Assembly (NCBI RefSeq): GCF_022668875.1
Contig: NZ_JAKGCR010000001.1
Coordinates: 1 to 64,000, forward strand
From: Domibacillus sp. PGB-M46
GTDB lineage: Bacteria > Bacillota > Bacilli > Bacillales > Domibacillaceae
Direction: 5' to 3'
Length of the DNA: 64,000 nucleotides
Part shown: piece by piece, positions 1-9,359 of the stretch
Numbering within the stretch: position 1 is the stretch's first letter
Layout: every line of letters starts with the position of its first letter
Position numbers and translations under genes: made by a program
Notes under the pieces: generated by a model
The model's database searches: none
What the model was told of the DNA's origin: nothing
The model's input: the letters and a program-made list of their open reading frames with translations, nothing else

Positions 1-56
1 TGGCTTTTTAGGTACTTACATACCCATTTTTCAACTTAAAGGTGTTTTTATTTGTC

Positions 57-1118
57 TCACTCCATGGGGTCAGTCCCGTTGGCACCTATAATGACAGGCA
101 GTTCTTCTTTTCTGTATCCCTCTGGATTAAGCTGCTGCCATCTCCAGGCGTCTTCACACATTTCCTTCATGCCTCTTACGGCCTCCCAGCCGAGCTCCAC
201 TTTCGCCTTCATGACGTCTGCATAGCAAACAGCTGCATCCCCCGGACGGCGCTCGACAAGGCGGTACGGGATTTCGCGTCCGGATGCCTTCTGAAAAGCT
301 GTAACCATTTCCAATACGCTGTAACCATTTCCCGTTCCAAGGTTATACGTATGGACACCCGTTGCCTTTTGCAGCTTGTCCAATGATTTTAAGTGCCCGA
401 TCGCTAAATCCACAACATGAATATAATCTCTTACTCCCGTTCCGTCTTGTGTCGGATAATCGCTTCCAAATACATTCAAGCTTGGAAGCTTTCCGACCGC
501 TACCTGGGAGATGTACGGCATCAGATTATTCGGAATGCCATTTGGATCTTCTCCAATCAAGCCGCTTTTATGTGCGCCGATTGGGTTAAAGTATCTTAAA
601 AGAGCCACTCTCCATGTTTGGTCTGAATCGTAAAGATCTTTTAAAATCTCTTCGATCATCAGTTTAGTCCGGCCGTATGGATTGACTGCACCAAGAAGAG
701 AGGTTTCCGTGATCGGCACTTGATCCGTTACCCCGTATACCGTAGCAGAAGAACTGAATACCAGGTTTTTCACGCCGTGTTTTTTCATCACTTCACAAAG
801 AATTACGGTGGCTGTCACATTGTTCTGGTAATACGTAAGCGGAACCAAAACCGATTCTCCCACCGCCTTTAATCCAGCAAAATGAATAACAGCATCAATT
901 GAATAAGCCGCAAAGACACTGCTCAGCCCTTCTTTATCAAGCAGATCAACTTCATGAATGGGAAACTGCTTGCCCGTAATAGCCTCTACCCTTTTTAATG
1001 ATTCCGGCTTGCTGTTTGAAAAGTTATCAACCACTACAATGTCATGCCCCGCATTCAACAGTTCCACACATGTATGGCTGCCGATATAACCTGCACCACC
1101 TGTTACGAGAATTGCCAT
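57..1118 (-). CDS. galE: UDP-glucose 4-epimerase
   Basis: Interconverts UDP-glucose and UDP-galactose in the cytoplasm and so supplies galactose donors for polysaccharide synthesis. The 353-residue protein has the extended-SDR NAD-binding motif TGGAGYIG at residues 6-13, the catalytic Ser region FSSSATVYG around 121-129, and the YxxxK pair Tyr148/Lys152 in NPYGRTK. These are standard for GalE; the length is slightly above the usual 330-340. The ATG has a GGGGGAAGAAG-type ribosome binding site. It is the last gene on the minus strand of the exopolysaccharide cluster, but a terminator-like hairpin lies between it and the preceding gene, so it may be read partly independently. A role in making the donor for this polymer is inferred from position. 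Confidence 0.95.
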   Translation of the reverse strand: MAILVTGGAGYIGSHTCVELLNAGHDIVVVDNFSNSKPESLKRVEAITGKQFPIHEVDLLDKEGLSSVFAAYSIDAVIHFAGLKAVGESVLVPLTYYQNNVTATVILCEVMKKHGVKNLVFSSSATVYGVTDQVPITETSLLGAVNPYGRTKLMIEEILKDLYDSDQTWRVALLRYFNPIGAHKSGLIGEDPNGIPNNLMPYISQVAVGKLPSLNVFGSDYPTQDGTGVRDYIHVVDLAIGHLKSLDKLQKATGVHTYNLGTGNGYSVLEMVTAFQKASGREIPYRLVERRPGDAAVCYADVMKAKVELGWEAVRGMKEMCEDAWRWQQLNPEGYRKEELPVIIGANGTDPME

Positions 1119-1142
1119 TTCTTCTTCCCCCTTTTCTTAAAA

Positions 1143-1178
1143 ACAAAAAAAACCAACATTGTAAGCCCAACGTTAGTT
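1143..1178 (-). terminator. Terminator between the EpsG-like gene and galE
   Basis: On the minus strand the arms AACTAACGTT and AATGTTGGTT pair over ten positions (including G-U) around an 8-base loop and run into a T-rich tract. It lies inside the cluster, so full-length transcription into galE needs read-through or antitermination. Confidence 0.7.
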
Positions 1179-1199
1179 TTTTATTCATTCGATTTTCGT

Positions 1200-2276
1200 T
1201 TAAAAATATTCACTCTTATAAATGATACCCAGTGAAAGAACATTTTCGTAATAGTAGTAGACAAAGTAACAAATGATCAATCCATAGTAAATAAGCTTTT
1301 GATCTTTTTCTTTAAATAATTTTACAATCCATGAAATAAGAACTAATTGATATAAACTAAAATAAATAGAAAATCGGGCGAATATCCAGTTCTGAGTCGA
1401 GATGAGCATAAAAACAAAACCGATCAAAGCCATGTTTACAATAACATCACTCTTTGGAAAAATTTCTTTTAATTTATCCCTTCCAAGATAAGCAATCAAA
1501 AGAGGAACTAATTCAACAGCTACACGTAATGGATTCGCTCCTCCTTCTTGGAAACTGTTATAGTGTCCATATTGCGTATCCTTAATGGCAGAAAATAAAG
1601 TTGCAGAAAATTGATCAAACCCAATTACGATTAGTATAGCTAGAAAAACGAGCCCAGCTGTTGCTTTCGACCAGGCTTTACATCTTACAACAAAATAAAT
1701 AGGAATTAAGACGAGAGCGCTTTGGTGAAAGGTAGAAGCAAACAGTACAACCAGTGTATACTTTATCCAGTTTCCTTCGACTAAGAATTTTATCGCTGCA
1801 AATACAATAGCTGCTGCTAATACCTGTCTAATCCCATTCATGGTAATTAAAAATAGGCCGCCTGTTATATACACATATAAACTTAACTCAAGCATTCTTG
1901 AGTATTTGTATAAAACCAAAACAATTAAAAGATTTGTAATAAGTGCTGTTGTGAAAATGAGGAATTGGGGATCGTCAGACACTTTTTTTAATAGCATTTG
2001 AAGAATACCGAACCCCTGGTCTTTCTGGCTTGAAATATATTCCCATGTAAAGTCATTCATTTCGTAAATATGTTTATAGAAGAAAGTATCGCCAATTCCC
2101 GATCTAAGACCAGATATTAAAACGAGGGACACTAATGATCCAAAAACAAGCAGCTTATTATGCTTTATAAAAAATGTTGTTCCAGCAGATGTCGTCACCA
2201 GGACAGGGTTGGAAAAATAACGTGAAAAAAAAGCCAGTGTAAACACAATGGCTAAGTTTATCCATAGAGGAGTCAT
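1200..2276 (-). CDS. EpsG-like polysaccharide polymerase
   Basis: A 358-residue polytopic membrane protein with about ten hydrophobic segments. It resembles the EpsG/Wzy-like family, which polymerises lipid-linked repeat units outside the membrane. The motif GLRSGIGDTFFY near residues 57-68, after the first membrane segments, is typical of EpsG proteins, as is the internal NGIRQVLA segment. It lies directly downstream of three glycosyltransferases on the same strand with a 49-bp gap. The family call rests on topology, length and these motifs, and the substrate polymer is unknown. A hairpin terminator follows it. Confidence 0.75.
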   Translation of the reverse strand: MTPLWINLAIVFTLAFFSRYFSNPVLVTTSAGTTFFIKHNKLLVFGSLVSLVLISGLRSGIGDTFFYKHIYEMNDFTWEYISSQKDQGFGILQMLLKKVSDDPQFLIFTTALITNLLIVLVLYKYSRMLELSLYVYITGGLFLITMNGIRQVLAAAIVFAAIKFLVEGNWIKYTLVVLFASTFHQSALVLIPIYFVVRCKAWSKATAGLVFLAILIVIGFDQFSATLFSAIKDTQYGHYNSFQEGGANPLRVAVELVPLLIAYLGRDKLKEIFPKSDVIVNMALIGFVFMLISTQNWIFARFSIYFSLYQLVLISWIVKLFKEKDQKLIYYGLIICYFVYYYYENVLSLGIIYKSEYF

Positions 2277-2325
2277 ATGATAGATCCTTTCAAGCCAGCA
2301 ACAAGGATCTTATTATCAAATGGTG

Positions 2326-3210
2326 TTAAGCTGTCCTTGTTTTTGCTGTAATATAAAAATATAATACAATCCCAAATGGTGCTGCTAAAACTGTAAGACC
2401 TTTGTTAGGTGCTTCGTTTAAAAAATCCCGGTTTTTACTCAATAAACTGCTCGATATATAATGAATGGCCTGTCTGAATTTAAAAGAAGGACTGACAAAC
2501 GGGAGTTTCATTAATTCTTTACGGTAGAAAGCAAACCCTTTTGGATTCTTACGGTACTGCTTCAGCATATTGCGGGACGAACCATCTGGAAGATACTCCA
2601 CACAACACAGCACTTCGTTCAATAAAAGCATTTCGTATTGCTTGTCGATCATGTAGTACTTATAAGCTAAGCCTACATACCTTTCATTTTCAAACAATGG
2701 ATAAGGAAACTTCTTTGTTAATTCTGTTCGATATACAAGTTTTTTATCTCCTGTTACTCCATGCTGGTTATATAAATGAAATAAAGTAGATCTTTTTAGA
2801 TGATCCGGTATCTTCGTCCCAATGACCTTATTTGTAAAATCTGCATCTAAACCGATGATTCCAGCTACTTCTTTGCTTCCATGTTTTCTCCAAAAATCAA
2901 CAATTTTTTCAACCGCTTCATCTGGCATGTAGTCATCCGAGTCGATACAAACATTCAGTTCTGTTTTTATCAATTCATAAGCTGTATTATGTGCTCCGTG
3001 CATGCCCTGGTTTTGCTGCCAGTGGTATTGAATGTCCAGCGTTCCTTCTCTCTGCCAGCCCTTTATCAATTCTTTCGTTTCGTCGGTAGATCCATCATCG
3101 ATAATTAACCAGACGAAATCTTTACAGGTCTGCCTTTTTAAACTTTCATAGCATTGATTGAGGCAGTAGGCTCTATTGAATGTTGGAGTAAAAACGGTTA
3201 AAGTTTTCAC
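2326..3210 (-). CDS. Family 2 glycosyltransferase
   Basis: A 294-residue GT-A fold glycosyltransferase. The N-terminus MKTLTVFTPTFNRA, then WLIIDDGSTDET and VCIDSDDYM, give the classic GT2 nucleotide-sugar site and DxD-type metal site. It would add one sugar to the lipid-linked repeat unit on the cytoplasmic face. The gene starts 38 bp inside the upstream glycosyltransferase gene, so translation is probably coupled. The sugar donor cannot be told from sequence. It sits where EpsE, EpsH and EpsJ-type enzymes sit in Bacillus eps operons, but I do not assign a specific orthologue. Confidence 0.88.
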   Translation of the reverse strand: MKTLTVFTPTFNRAYCLNQCYESLKRQTCKDFVWLIIDDGSTDETKELIKGWQREGTLDIQYHWQQNQGMHGAHNTAYELIKTELNVCIDSDDYMPDEAVEKIVDFWRKHGSKEVAGIIGLDADFTNKVIGTKIPDHLKRSTLFHLYNQHGVTGDKKLVYRTELTKKFPYPLFENERYVGLAYKYYMIDKQYEMLLLNEVLCCVEYLPDGSSRNMLKQYRKNPKGFAFYRKELMKLPFVSPSFKFRQAIHYISSSLLSKNRDFLNEAPNKGLTVLAAPFGIVLYFYITAKTRTA

Positions 3211-4324
3211 TGCTTTCCTCCCCTAACGTTAAATACATATGCTGTAGTTCCCTGACAGTTTTACGTATGTCATACCCCTTTTTATTTAAAGCATCTTTCA
3301 ACGAATTTCTTGGGGTATTCTTCTCATTAACATCCTGGATTTTAGTTATCCATACCTCTTTGTTAGCGAGCGGCAAGTATTCTACCAAGTTCTCCTCCAT
3401 CTGTACTTCTTTTGTAATCGTGTCAGAGATAATACATGGCAGCCCTGATGCCTGTGCTTCTACGAGAGTGACTGGCAGCCCTTCATGAAAGGAAGGAAAA
3501 ACAAAAACATCAAATGCTTGCAGCAGCCGGTGAATGTCTTCCCTAATGCCCAGAAGCCGTACTTTTTTTTCTAAGCGCAGCTCTTTTATTTTCGCTTCAA
3601 TTTTAGGCCTTAACACGCCATCGCCAACGAGTACAAGCCGGGCATCTGGATGAATTTTAATGAAGTCTGCAAATATCTCCAGCAAAAAAGCATGATTTTT
3701 TTGGTGGTTAAATCTGCCAACGTGGCCTATAACAAGAGACTTGGAGGATAGCCCTAATTCTTTCCGAGTATCACTTCGAAGTTCTGCGGAAAACTGAAAC
3801 TTATCTGTTTCGATCCCATTTCTTAACATGTAGGCTTTGCTATATTTATTTTTAAATAACCATTCCGCTGCTTCAGACGAACAAGCAAACGAATGAGTAG
3901 CTGCGGTATTAATTCCTTCTCCTACATACCACTTATAAGCTCTTGATACGAAACTGCCTTCACTTCTTGTATTATGGCTGTGTGCTATTCTGATAGGAAT
4001 CCTTGCTCTCTTTGCTTCTCGGAGAACAAGACCGCTCATTTTATCCATATGGGAATGAACAATTAAATACCCCGGATTCTTTTTAAAGAATTGATAAAGC
4101 TCCTTGATATAGCCTCTGTGGCCCACTTCTGTTACATATGGAATTCGATGTACCCGTCCGCCCAGTTTTCGTATTTCGGCGTCAAATACGCCTTCCTTGC
4201 ACGTTAAAAAGTCAAACTGAACCTTTGCACGGTCAATGTTTCGGTATAAATTCATAATAAGGGTTTCTGCACCGCCCCGATTCATGTTTACCACAACGTG
4301 CAATATCCTTAATGGGCTGCCCAC
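3173..4324 (-). CDS. Family 1 glycosyltransferase, EpsF-like
   Basis: A 383-residue GT-B glycosyltransferase. The N-terminal acceptor half has the MNRGGAETLIMNLYR motif typical of EpsF-like enzymes. The C-terminal donor half has GHVGRFNHQKNH and the retaining-GT4 signature PSFHEGLPVTLVEAQASGLP. The start is a GTG overlapping the preceding gene by 16 bp, with GGGGGA seven bases upstream. It probably transfers a hexose or N-acetylhexosamine to the growing repeat unit; the donor is not predictable. Both gene ends overlap neighbours, consistent with one tightly coupled operon. Confidence 0.88.
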   Translation of the reverse strand: MGSPLRILHVVVNMNRGGAETLIMNLYRNIDRAKVQFDFLTCKEGVFDAEIRKLGGRVHRIPYVTEVGHRGYIKELYQFFKKNPGYLIVHSHMDKMSGLVLREAKRARIPIRIAHSHNTRSEGSFVSRAYKWYVGEGINTAATHSFACSSEAAEWLFKNKYSKAYMLRNGIETDKFQFSAELRSDTRKELGLSSKSLVIGHVGRFNHQKNHAFLLEIFADFIKIHPDARLVLVGDGVLRPKIEAKIKELRLEKKVRLLGIREDIHRLLQAFDVFVFPSFHEGLPVTLVEAQASGLPCIISDTITKEVQMEENLVEYLPLANKEVWITKIQDVNEKNTPRNSLKDALNKKGYDIRKTVRELQHMYLTLGEESSENFNRFYSNIQ

Positions 4325-5460
4325 TGCTTGTCCCCCGTTTCTTCCATATAAGATTGATAAATGTCACTTTTTTGATTCAGCACTTTTTCCACGCTGAATT
4401 TGTTCCGGATGATGCTTCGGCCGTTGTTTCCGAATTTTTGACTTACATCGCTCATGCCAGCCAGTGCTTTTAATTTTTTGGCAAACGCTGCTGGATCGTT
4501 TTGATCAATAATCCAGCCGTTCCGGTCGTTTTGAACGAGCTCCCGGTGGCCTCTGTTCGTAAGTGCTACAACAGGCAGCCCGCTTGCCATCGCTTCCATA
4601 ATATTGACGGGGAGCCCTTCCCTGAGGCTGGAGGCAACGGCTGCGTCACACATCGGAACAATTTCTTGAAGATCCTTTCGGTAGCCAAGAAAGTCAACCA
4701 TATGGCTGAGTTCAAGTTCTTCCGCCCGGTTTCGGCAATGTTCAAGCAGTGTGCCTTCACCGGCTAAAAGAAGCCTTGCATGCGGCACATCCTGTTTGAT
4801 CAGTGCCAGTGCTTCGAGGAGAAGCTCCTGGTTTTTGTTTTTATTAAACTCTGCTGCGTAAAACAGCAAAAAATCATCCGGCTTGTAGCCAAATGACTTT
4901 TTACGCTCTTTTTTCTCCTGCTCTTTCAGCGGCTTAAATTGTTCTGTATTGACGCCTACACCGTTTACGTACCGAGTCTGTTTGGCGCTGAAGTGCCGGC
5001 TGGCCAGCTCGTAGTCTTCTTTATTAATCGTAATCAAACAGTCCGTATAGCGGGACAAGCTTTTTTCGATCGGATAATAAACGAGCCAGGGCAGCAGGGG
5101 GCCGCCTCTGCAAAAGTGGAATCCGTGAGCCGTGTAAATCACTTTTGTGCCCAGCTTTCTCGTTTGTCTGGCGGCCAGCCGTGCCAGCACCCCGCCCATC
5201 GGTGTATGGCAGTGGATCATCTGGTATTGGTTTTGACCCATGATCTTCTTTAATTCTTTATAGGCTTTTATATTCTTTCTATTAAAGGGTGAACGCTGAA
5301 TGGGGATGTTCCACTTTTGATCGACATAAGGAAGTTCCATTTCGCCACTGGCGGCCACATGAACTTCCCAGCCCTGCTCTTTAAACCATTTTAAATAAGG
5401 AAGGTGGAAGGCTTTAAAGTGATAATCAACCGTTGCACAAAAAAGCACCTTGTTTGCCAT
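4309..5460 (-). CDS. Family 4 glycosyltransferase, EpsD-like
   Basis: A GT-B glycosyltransferase of about 383 residues. It begins MANKVLFCATVDYHF and carries IYTAHGFHF in the acceptor domain and LREGLPVNIMEAMASGLPVVA in the donor domain, a pattern typical of EpsD-type enzymes acting early in repeat-unit assembly. The frame is open further upstream, but I chose the ATG at 5460 because GAGGAG lies ten bases before it and the family begins at this residue. It follows the gtaB/galU gene closely and overlaps the next glycosyltransferase gene by 16 bp. Confidence 0.87.
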   Translation of the reverse strand: MANKVLFCATVDYHFKAFHLPYLKWFKEQGWEVHVAASGEMELPYVDQKWNIPIQRSPFNRKNIKAYKELKKIMGQNQYQMIHCHTPMGGVLARLAARQTRKLGTKVIYTAHGFHFCRGGPLLPWLVYYPIEKSLSRYTDCLITINKEDYELASRHFSAKQTRYVNGVGVNTEQFKPLKEQEKKERKKSFGYKPDDFLLFYAAEFNKNKNQELLLEALALIKQDVPHARLLLAGEGTLLEHCRNRAEELELSHMVDFLGYRKDLQEIVPMCDAAVASSLREGLPVNIMEAMASGLPVVALTNRGHRELVQNDRNGWIIDQNDPAAFAKKLKALAGMSDVSQKFGNNGRSIIRNKFSVEKVLNQKSDIYQSYMEETGDKQWAAH

Positions 5461-5494
5461 ATGCGTCATTCTCCTCGTTTTTTCTTTATGCCGG

Positions 5495-6373
5495 TTACCT
5501 TGCCACTTCCTGCGATACAATAGAGGAAAGATAGGCCATTAATTCACTTCGAAGCTCTTTATGCTGCAGGGCAAACTCAATGTTTGTCTGGATAAAGCCC
5601 ATCTTTTCTCCAACATCGTAACGCGTCCCTTCGAAGTCATACGCATAAACCGCTTCATGCTCATTCAGCTGGGCGATGGCATCCGTTAATTGAATTTCTC
5701 CGCCTGCGCCGGGCTTTTGGCTGTTTAATAGCTCGAAAATTTTCGGACTTAATATGTAACGTCCCAGAATGGCCAGATTGGATGGCGCTTCTTCCCTGGC
5801 TGGCTTTTCTACTAAACCGCGAACGGAGTAGAGCCGGTTATCAATCATGCTCCCATCCACAATCCCATATCGTGATACGGCTTCTTCTTGAACCGTCTGA
5901 ACGCCTAAAATGGAAGCATTGTAGCGGTTATATTGATCAATCATTTGTTTTAAGCACGGGGTATCCGCTTTGACAATATCATCACCCAGCAGCACGGCAA
6001 ACGGCTCGTCTCCAATAAACTTTCGCGCACACCAGATGGCATGCCCCAATCCTTTCGGCTCTTTTTGGCGAATGTAATGAATGTCTACAAGCTTAGATGA
6101 TTTTTGAACTTCACTTAACAACTCGAACTTGCCTTTGCTTAATAAGTTCTGTTCGAGTTCAAATGAATGGTCAAAGTGGTCTTCAATGGCCCGTTTTCCT
6201 TTGCCTGTTACGATGATGATATCTTCAATGCCAGACTCAATCGCTTCCTCGACGATGTATTGAATGGTCGGCTTGTCCACAATCGGCAGCATTTCTTTTG
6301 GCATTGCTTTAGTAGCTGGAAGAAATCTTGTTCCAAGTCCTGCAGCCGGGATAATGGCTTTTTTTACTTTCAT
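5495..6373 (-). CDS. gtaB: UTP-glucose-1-phosphate uridylyltransferase
   Basis: Makes UDP-glucose from UTP and glucose-1-phosphate, the precursor for GalE and for wall and exopolysaccharide glucose. The N-terminus [22 protein letters not shown] has the nucleotidyltransferase signature, followed by [19 protein letters not shown]. About 292 residues, normal for GtaB/GalU. The ATG at 6373 is preferred over an in-frame GTG nine bases earlier, because the AAAGGAG ribosome binding site is eight bases before the ATG and would overlap the GTG. It overlaps the upstream dehydratase gene by 4 bp. This may be the operon copy of two in the genome. Confidence 0.94.
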   Translation of the reverse strand: MKVKKAIIPAAGLGTRFLPATKAMPKEMLPIVDKPTIQYIVEEAIESGIEDIIIVTGKGKRAIEDHFDHSFELEQNLLSKGKFELLSEVQKSSKLVDIHYIRQKEPKGLGHAIWCARKFIGDEPFAVLLGDDIVKADTPCLKQMIDQYNRYNASILGVQTVQEEAVSRYGIVDGSMIDNRLYSVRGLVEKPAREEAPSNLAILGRYILSPKIFELLNSQKPGAGGEIQLTDAIAQLNEHEAVYAYDFEGTRYDVGEKMGFIQTNIEFALQHKELRSELMAYLSSIVSQEVAR

Positions 6374-8283
6374 CTCACCCACTCCTTTGATCTTTGAATC
6401 GTCATAATAGGCTCTGGCTGAGGGATCGTAGGAGCATGAACCGATAAAACAGGCTCACGCCCTGCTTGTTCCTCTTTCGTTGTAAACACTGGCCTATTAT
6501 TCGCTACATTTAATAATGTGTCTCTTAATTCTTCTTTGCTTAAAGAAGAGAAAACAGATGTAATATGCTCGATTTCACTTAAGTACATTTTTGCTGTTTT
6601 GCCGATATAAATTTTTGGATAAACCTGCTGCTCACTCACTTCATCTTTTTGCAGCAGTTCCTCGAACAGCTTTTCACCCGGCCTTACTCCTGTAAAGGCC
6701 AGTCCTATATCCTCGACAGAATATCCTGACAGTGTAATAAGATTTTTTGCAAGATCGACAATTTTAACCGGCTCCCCCATATCGAGCACAAAGATTTCTC
6801 CGCCTTTTGCCAGGGCGCCCGCTTGAATGACCAGCCTTGACGCTTCCGGTATGGTCATAAAATAGCGAATCATATCCGGGTGGGTCACTGTAACCGGGCC
6901 GCCTTTTTCAATTTGTTTTTTAAATAACGGAATGACACTTCCACGGCTTCCAAGCACATTGCCGAATCGGACAGCAACGAAGCGGGTACTGCTTTGCTGG
7001 TCCATGCCCTGGATGATCATTTCCGCCAGGCGCTTGGTTGCTCCCATCACACTTGTTGGATTCACGGCCTTGTCGGTGGAAATCATGACAAATGTGTCGA
7101 CGTTGTACTCGCTTGCCGCTTGTGCCACATTCAATGTACCGATAATATTGTTTTTCACCGCTTCTTCCGGATTCCGCTCCATCAGCGGCACATGCTTATG
7201 CGCGGCTGCGTGATACACAACATCTGGTCGATATGTCTGGATGACTGCGACGATTTTTTCCCTGTCCTGCAAATCAGCAATTTCTGTGACAATATCGATC
7301 GCTGATGTTTTAAAACGTTCTTTTAAATCCATTTCAATGGAGTAAATACTGTTTTCTCCGCGTCCAAGTAAAATAAGCTGCTTCGGATTGTAAGCAGAAA
7401 TCTGCCTGCATAGTTCAGAACCGATCGATCCTCCTGCTCCCGTTACAAGAACCACTTTGTCTGTTAGAAAGTCAGCCACGCTGTCGATATCCATTTCAAC
7501 CGGATCACGGCCCAGCAGATCTTCTACCTGCACATCACGAAATTGATTAACTGATACTTTTCCGGTAACCAAATCCTCCAGCATAGGGAGAATTTGTGTT
7601 TTCACCTTTGTTTTCGCACACTCCTGATAAATAATGTTCAGTTCTTTTTTGCTTAAAGAAGGAATGGCAATAATAATATTTTCAATGGCTCGCTTTTGCA
7701 CCACTTTTCCGATTTCTGTTACATTACCGGCAACCGGAAGGCCCAGGATATCCAGGCTGTGCTTTCTCATATCATCATCAATAAAAGCAACCGGTACGAG
7801 GTCTGTTTCGTGGTTGTTCAAAAGCTGCCTGGCTACCATCGTACCCGCTGCTCCCGCTCCAATAATAAGCGTGTTCTTTTTATTCTCATTTGTCTGGAAC
7901 TTGGCATCGTGATACATTCTCCAGGCTAACCGGGAGCCGCCAATGAATAATAAGTGAAGCAGCCATGTTACCGCCAGCAGCCGGAAATGAATATTTTGTA
8001 CAATCAACTGCTGGGTAAGGGCAGCGAAAAAAGTAGAATACGTGACGACTTTTAAAATAATGACTAATTCTCTCGTACTGGCATAGGCCCACACTTTTTT
8101 ATACAGCTTAAATTGAATGGCCAGCGTATGGTGACACAGTAAAATAGAAATGGAACTGATCAGGATTGGCCCTGTAACAACGTAAACGGTCGCACCGACA
8201 AGAAACTGGCTAATAAAAATGGCTGTTAGAACAATACAGGAATCAATAAAAAGGAATAAAGGAATTCGCTGTTTATAACTCAT
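6370..8283 (-). CDS. epsC: CapD/EpsC-like membrane nucleotide-sugar 4,6-dehydratase
   Basis: A 637-residue polysaccharide biosynthesis protein. Four membrane segments come first (about residues 8-105), then a CoA-binding-like Rossmann domain ([15 protein letters not shown], about 140) and a catalytic SDR domain ([11 protein letters not shown], about 285). The active-site strip [17 protein letters not shown] shows the Ser/Asp/Lys plus Met-for-Tyr pattern known from membrane-type UDP-GlcNAc 4,6-dehydratases (CapD, PglF). These convert UDP-GlcNAc to the 4-keto-6-deoxy sugar used for modified amino sugars. It is the third large gene of the operon, the position of epsC in B. subtilis. The orthologue name is inferred from position and architecture. 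Confidence 0.88.
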   Translation of the reverse strand: MSYKQRIPLFLFIDSCIVLTAIFISQFLVGATVYVVTGPILISSISILLCHHTLAIQFKLYKKVWAYASTRELVIILKVVTYSTFFAALTQQLIVQNIHFRLLAVTWLLHLLFIGGSRLAWRMYHDAKFQTNENKKNTLIIGAGAAGTMVARQLLNNHETDLVPVAFIDDDMRKHSLDILGLPVAGNVTEIGKVVQKRAIENIIIAIPSLSKKELNIIYQECAKTKVKTQILPMLEDLVTGKVSVNQFRDVQVEDLLGRDPVEMDIDSVADFLTDKVVLVTGAGGSIGSELCRQISAYNPKQLILLGRGENSIYSIEMDLKERFKTSAIDIVTEIADLQDREKIVAVIQTYRPDVVYHAAAHKHVPLMERNPEEAVKNNIIGTLNVAQAASEYNVDTFVMISTDKAVNPTSVMGATKRLAEMIIQGMDQQSSTRFVAVRFGNVLGSRGSVIPLFKKQIEKGGPVTVTHPDMIRYFMTIPEASRLVIQAGALAKGGEIFVLDMGEPVKIVDLAKNLITLSGYSVEDIGLAFTGVRPGEKLFEELLQKDEVSEQQVYPKIYIGKTAKMYLSEIEHITSVFSSLSKEELRDTLLNVANNRPVFTTKEEQAGREPVLSVHAPTIPQPEPIMTIQRSKEWVR

Positions 8284-8452
8284 ATGCGTTCTCCTTTTGC
8301 GTTCTTGTTTCCTTATCGATTCTGTTTATTCTGTTTATGATCGCATTATTTATGAGATCCCTGATTTCAAGTAATTCTTCTCTCGATGCATCCTGCTTCA
8401 TATACCTTACTGCTTTTTTTATCGACTTAGGATAATAATCGAGCTTGTCCAT
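8273..8452 (-). CDS. Small hypothetical protein (59 aa) upstream of the epsC-like gene
   Basis: A 59-codon reading frame, hydrophilic and mostly helical by composition. It begins MDKLDYYPKSIKKAVRYMK and contains REELLEIRDLINNAI. It starts with ATG, has AAAGGAG about 12 bases upstream, and its 3' end overlaps the dehydratase start by 11 bp, suggesting translational coupling. I do not recognise a family. Its place between the leader RNA and epsC suggests a small regulatory or structural role, but that is inference. The somewhat long spacing to the ribosome binding site lowers confidence. Confidence 0.6.
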   Translation of the reverse strand: MDKLDYYPKSIKKAVRYMKQDASREELLEIRDLINNAIINRINRIDKETRTQKENAYEL

Positions 8453-8472
8453 CTTATTTCACAGCTCCTTTC

Positions 8473-8535
8473 TTTTAATAAAGTTTTTATGCAGCAGGAT
8501 GTTGGAAAGCCTGACGCATAAAAACTTTATTAAAA
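8473..8535. repeat. 20-bp perfect inverted repeat before the small ORF
   Basis: Arms at 8473-8492 and 8516-8535 are exact reverse complements over 20 bases around a 23-base loop, which can form a further CAGG/CCTG pair. The stem is A/T-rich. In the operon transcript the 3' arm ends beside the ribosome binding site of the 59-codon ORF. There is no U-tract after it, so it is not a normal intrinsic terminator. An RNase III site, mRNA stabiliser or translation control element would all fit. Confidence 0.85.
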
Positions 8536-8539
8536 AACG

Positions 8540-8675
8540 GGCATCTAACCCTCCCTCACACCACACTTTCGACGACTGGCGTCTAAGGTTTTTCAACCCA
8601 CAGCATGACCGAGTGCCCCCATTGATACAGGTAAGGAGACATCACCTAACTCCGTTCTTAATAAAGAACGATCAA
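8540..8675 (-). ncRNA. Candidate EAR (epsC) antitermination RNA element
   Basis: Bacilli carry the EAR/epsC RNA between the second and third genes of eps operons, where it promotes processive antitermination. This gap lies exactly there, between the epsB-like and epsC-like genes. On the minus strand the segment can fold several helices: GACG/CGTC at 8571-8583, GGTT/AACC at 8587-8598, GCA/TGC across 8603-8616, and AGGT/ACCT at 8629-8647. It is much more G-rich than the flanks. The call rests on position and foldability; I could not align it to the Rfam model. Confidence 0.6.
8654..8669. promoter_or_regulatory. SinR-type palindrome or hairpin inside the eps operon
   Basis: GTTCTTAATAAAGAAC matches the GTTCTTT-N2-AAAGAAC palindrome found upstream of the operon with one half-site change. 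As RNA it would also form a 7-bp hairpin just 5' of the EAR candidate, so it may be an RNA element rather than an operator. Confidence 0.45.
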
Positions 8676-8693
8676 ATTAAAAAAAATCCTTTT

Positions 8694-9359
8694 TCATGCT
8701 TCATTCATAATCCCGCCTATTAAGTGTGCATCGGCAAGTTCCAAAACCCGTTTTGCTTCCTGTACATGTTTGACTTCTGTTTTATAGCGGTTCATCACGA
8801 GCAAAACGCCGTCACATTGATGGGCCAGTACTCTTGTTTCGGAAAAATCCAAAACAGAAGGTGCATCAATTACTACCACGTCGTACAGGCTTTTAACTTC
8901 ATTTAAAAAGCTTTTCATCTCCTGGCCCCCCAGTAATTCGGCCGGACTAAATGAAGTTGAACCGCTTGGCAGGATCTCCAGGTTTTCCAGCTCTGTCTGG
9001 CAGGCGACTTCTTCTAATTTCACGTCATACATCAGAATATTGGTTAAACCTGCTTCATTTGAAACCTCAAACATAGAATGAATGCTTGGTTCTTTGATAT
9101 TTGCATCAATTAAAAGTACTCTGTCTTTTTGCTGGGCCATAGAAATGGCTAAATTGGCTGCCGTGGTTGACTTTCCCTCTCCAGATCCTGGTGAGGTAAT
9201 GATAATTGCTCCTTGTTTGTTTTCTTCAGCTAAAAATTGAAGATTGGCGCGGACAATCCGGAATTGGTCGGAAATAGCAGATTCCGGATTGAATAGCGTA
9301 ACAAGTGCTTTTTTATCAGCTGCTGTTTGACGACTTTTATTCCAGATCAAATGCCTCAC
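8694..9359 (-). CDS. epsB: BY-kinase-type capsular ATPase, EpsB-like
   Basis: A 221-residue P-loop ATPase of the CpsD/CapB family, which with its membrane partner controls chain length and export of exopolysaccharide by cycling autophosphorylation. It has Walker A (SPGSGEGKSTTAANLA, about residues 57-72), Walker A' (VLLIDANIKEPS) and Walker B (YDVVVIDAPS). Its start overlaps the Wzz-like gene by 23 bp. The protein stops at GGIMNEA and has no C-terminal tyrosine cluster, the autophosphorylation tail usual in this family, so kinase self-modification may be absent or use other residues. Confidence 0.88.
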   Translation of the reverse strand: MRHLIWNKSRQTAADKKALVTLFNPESAISDQFRIVRANLQFLAEENKQGAIIITSPGSGEGKSTTAANLAISMAQQKDRVLLIDANIKEPSIHSMFEVSNEAGLTNILMYDVKLEEVACQTELENLEILPSGSTSFSPAELLGGQEMKSFLNEVKSLYDVVVIDAPSVLDFSETRVLAHQCDGVLLVMNRYKTEVKHVQEAKRVLELADAHLIGGIMNEA

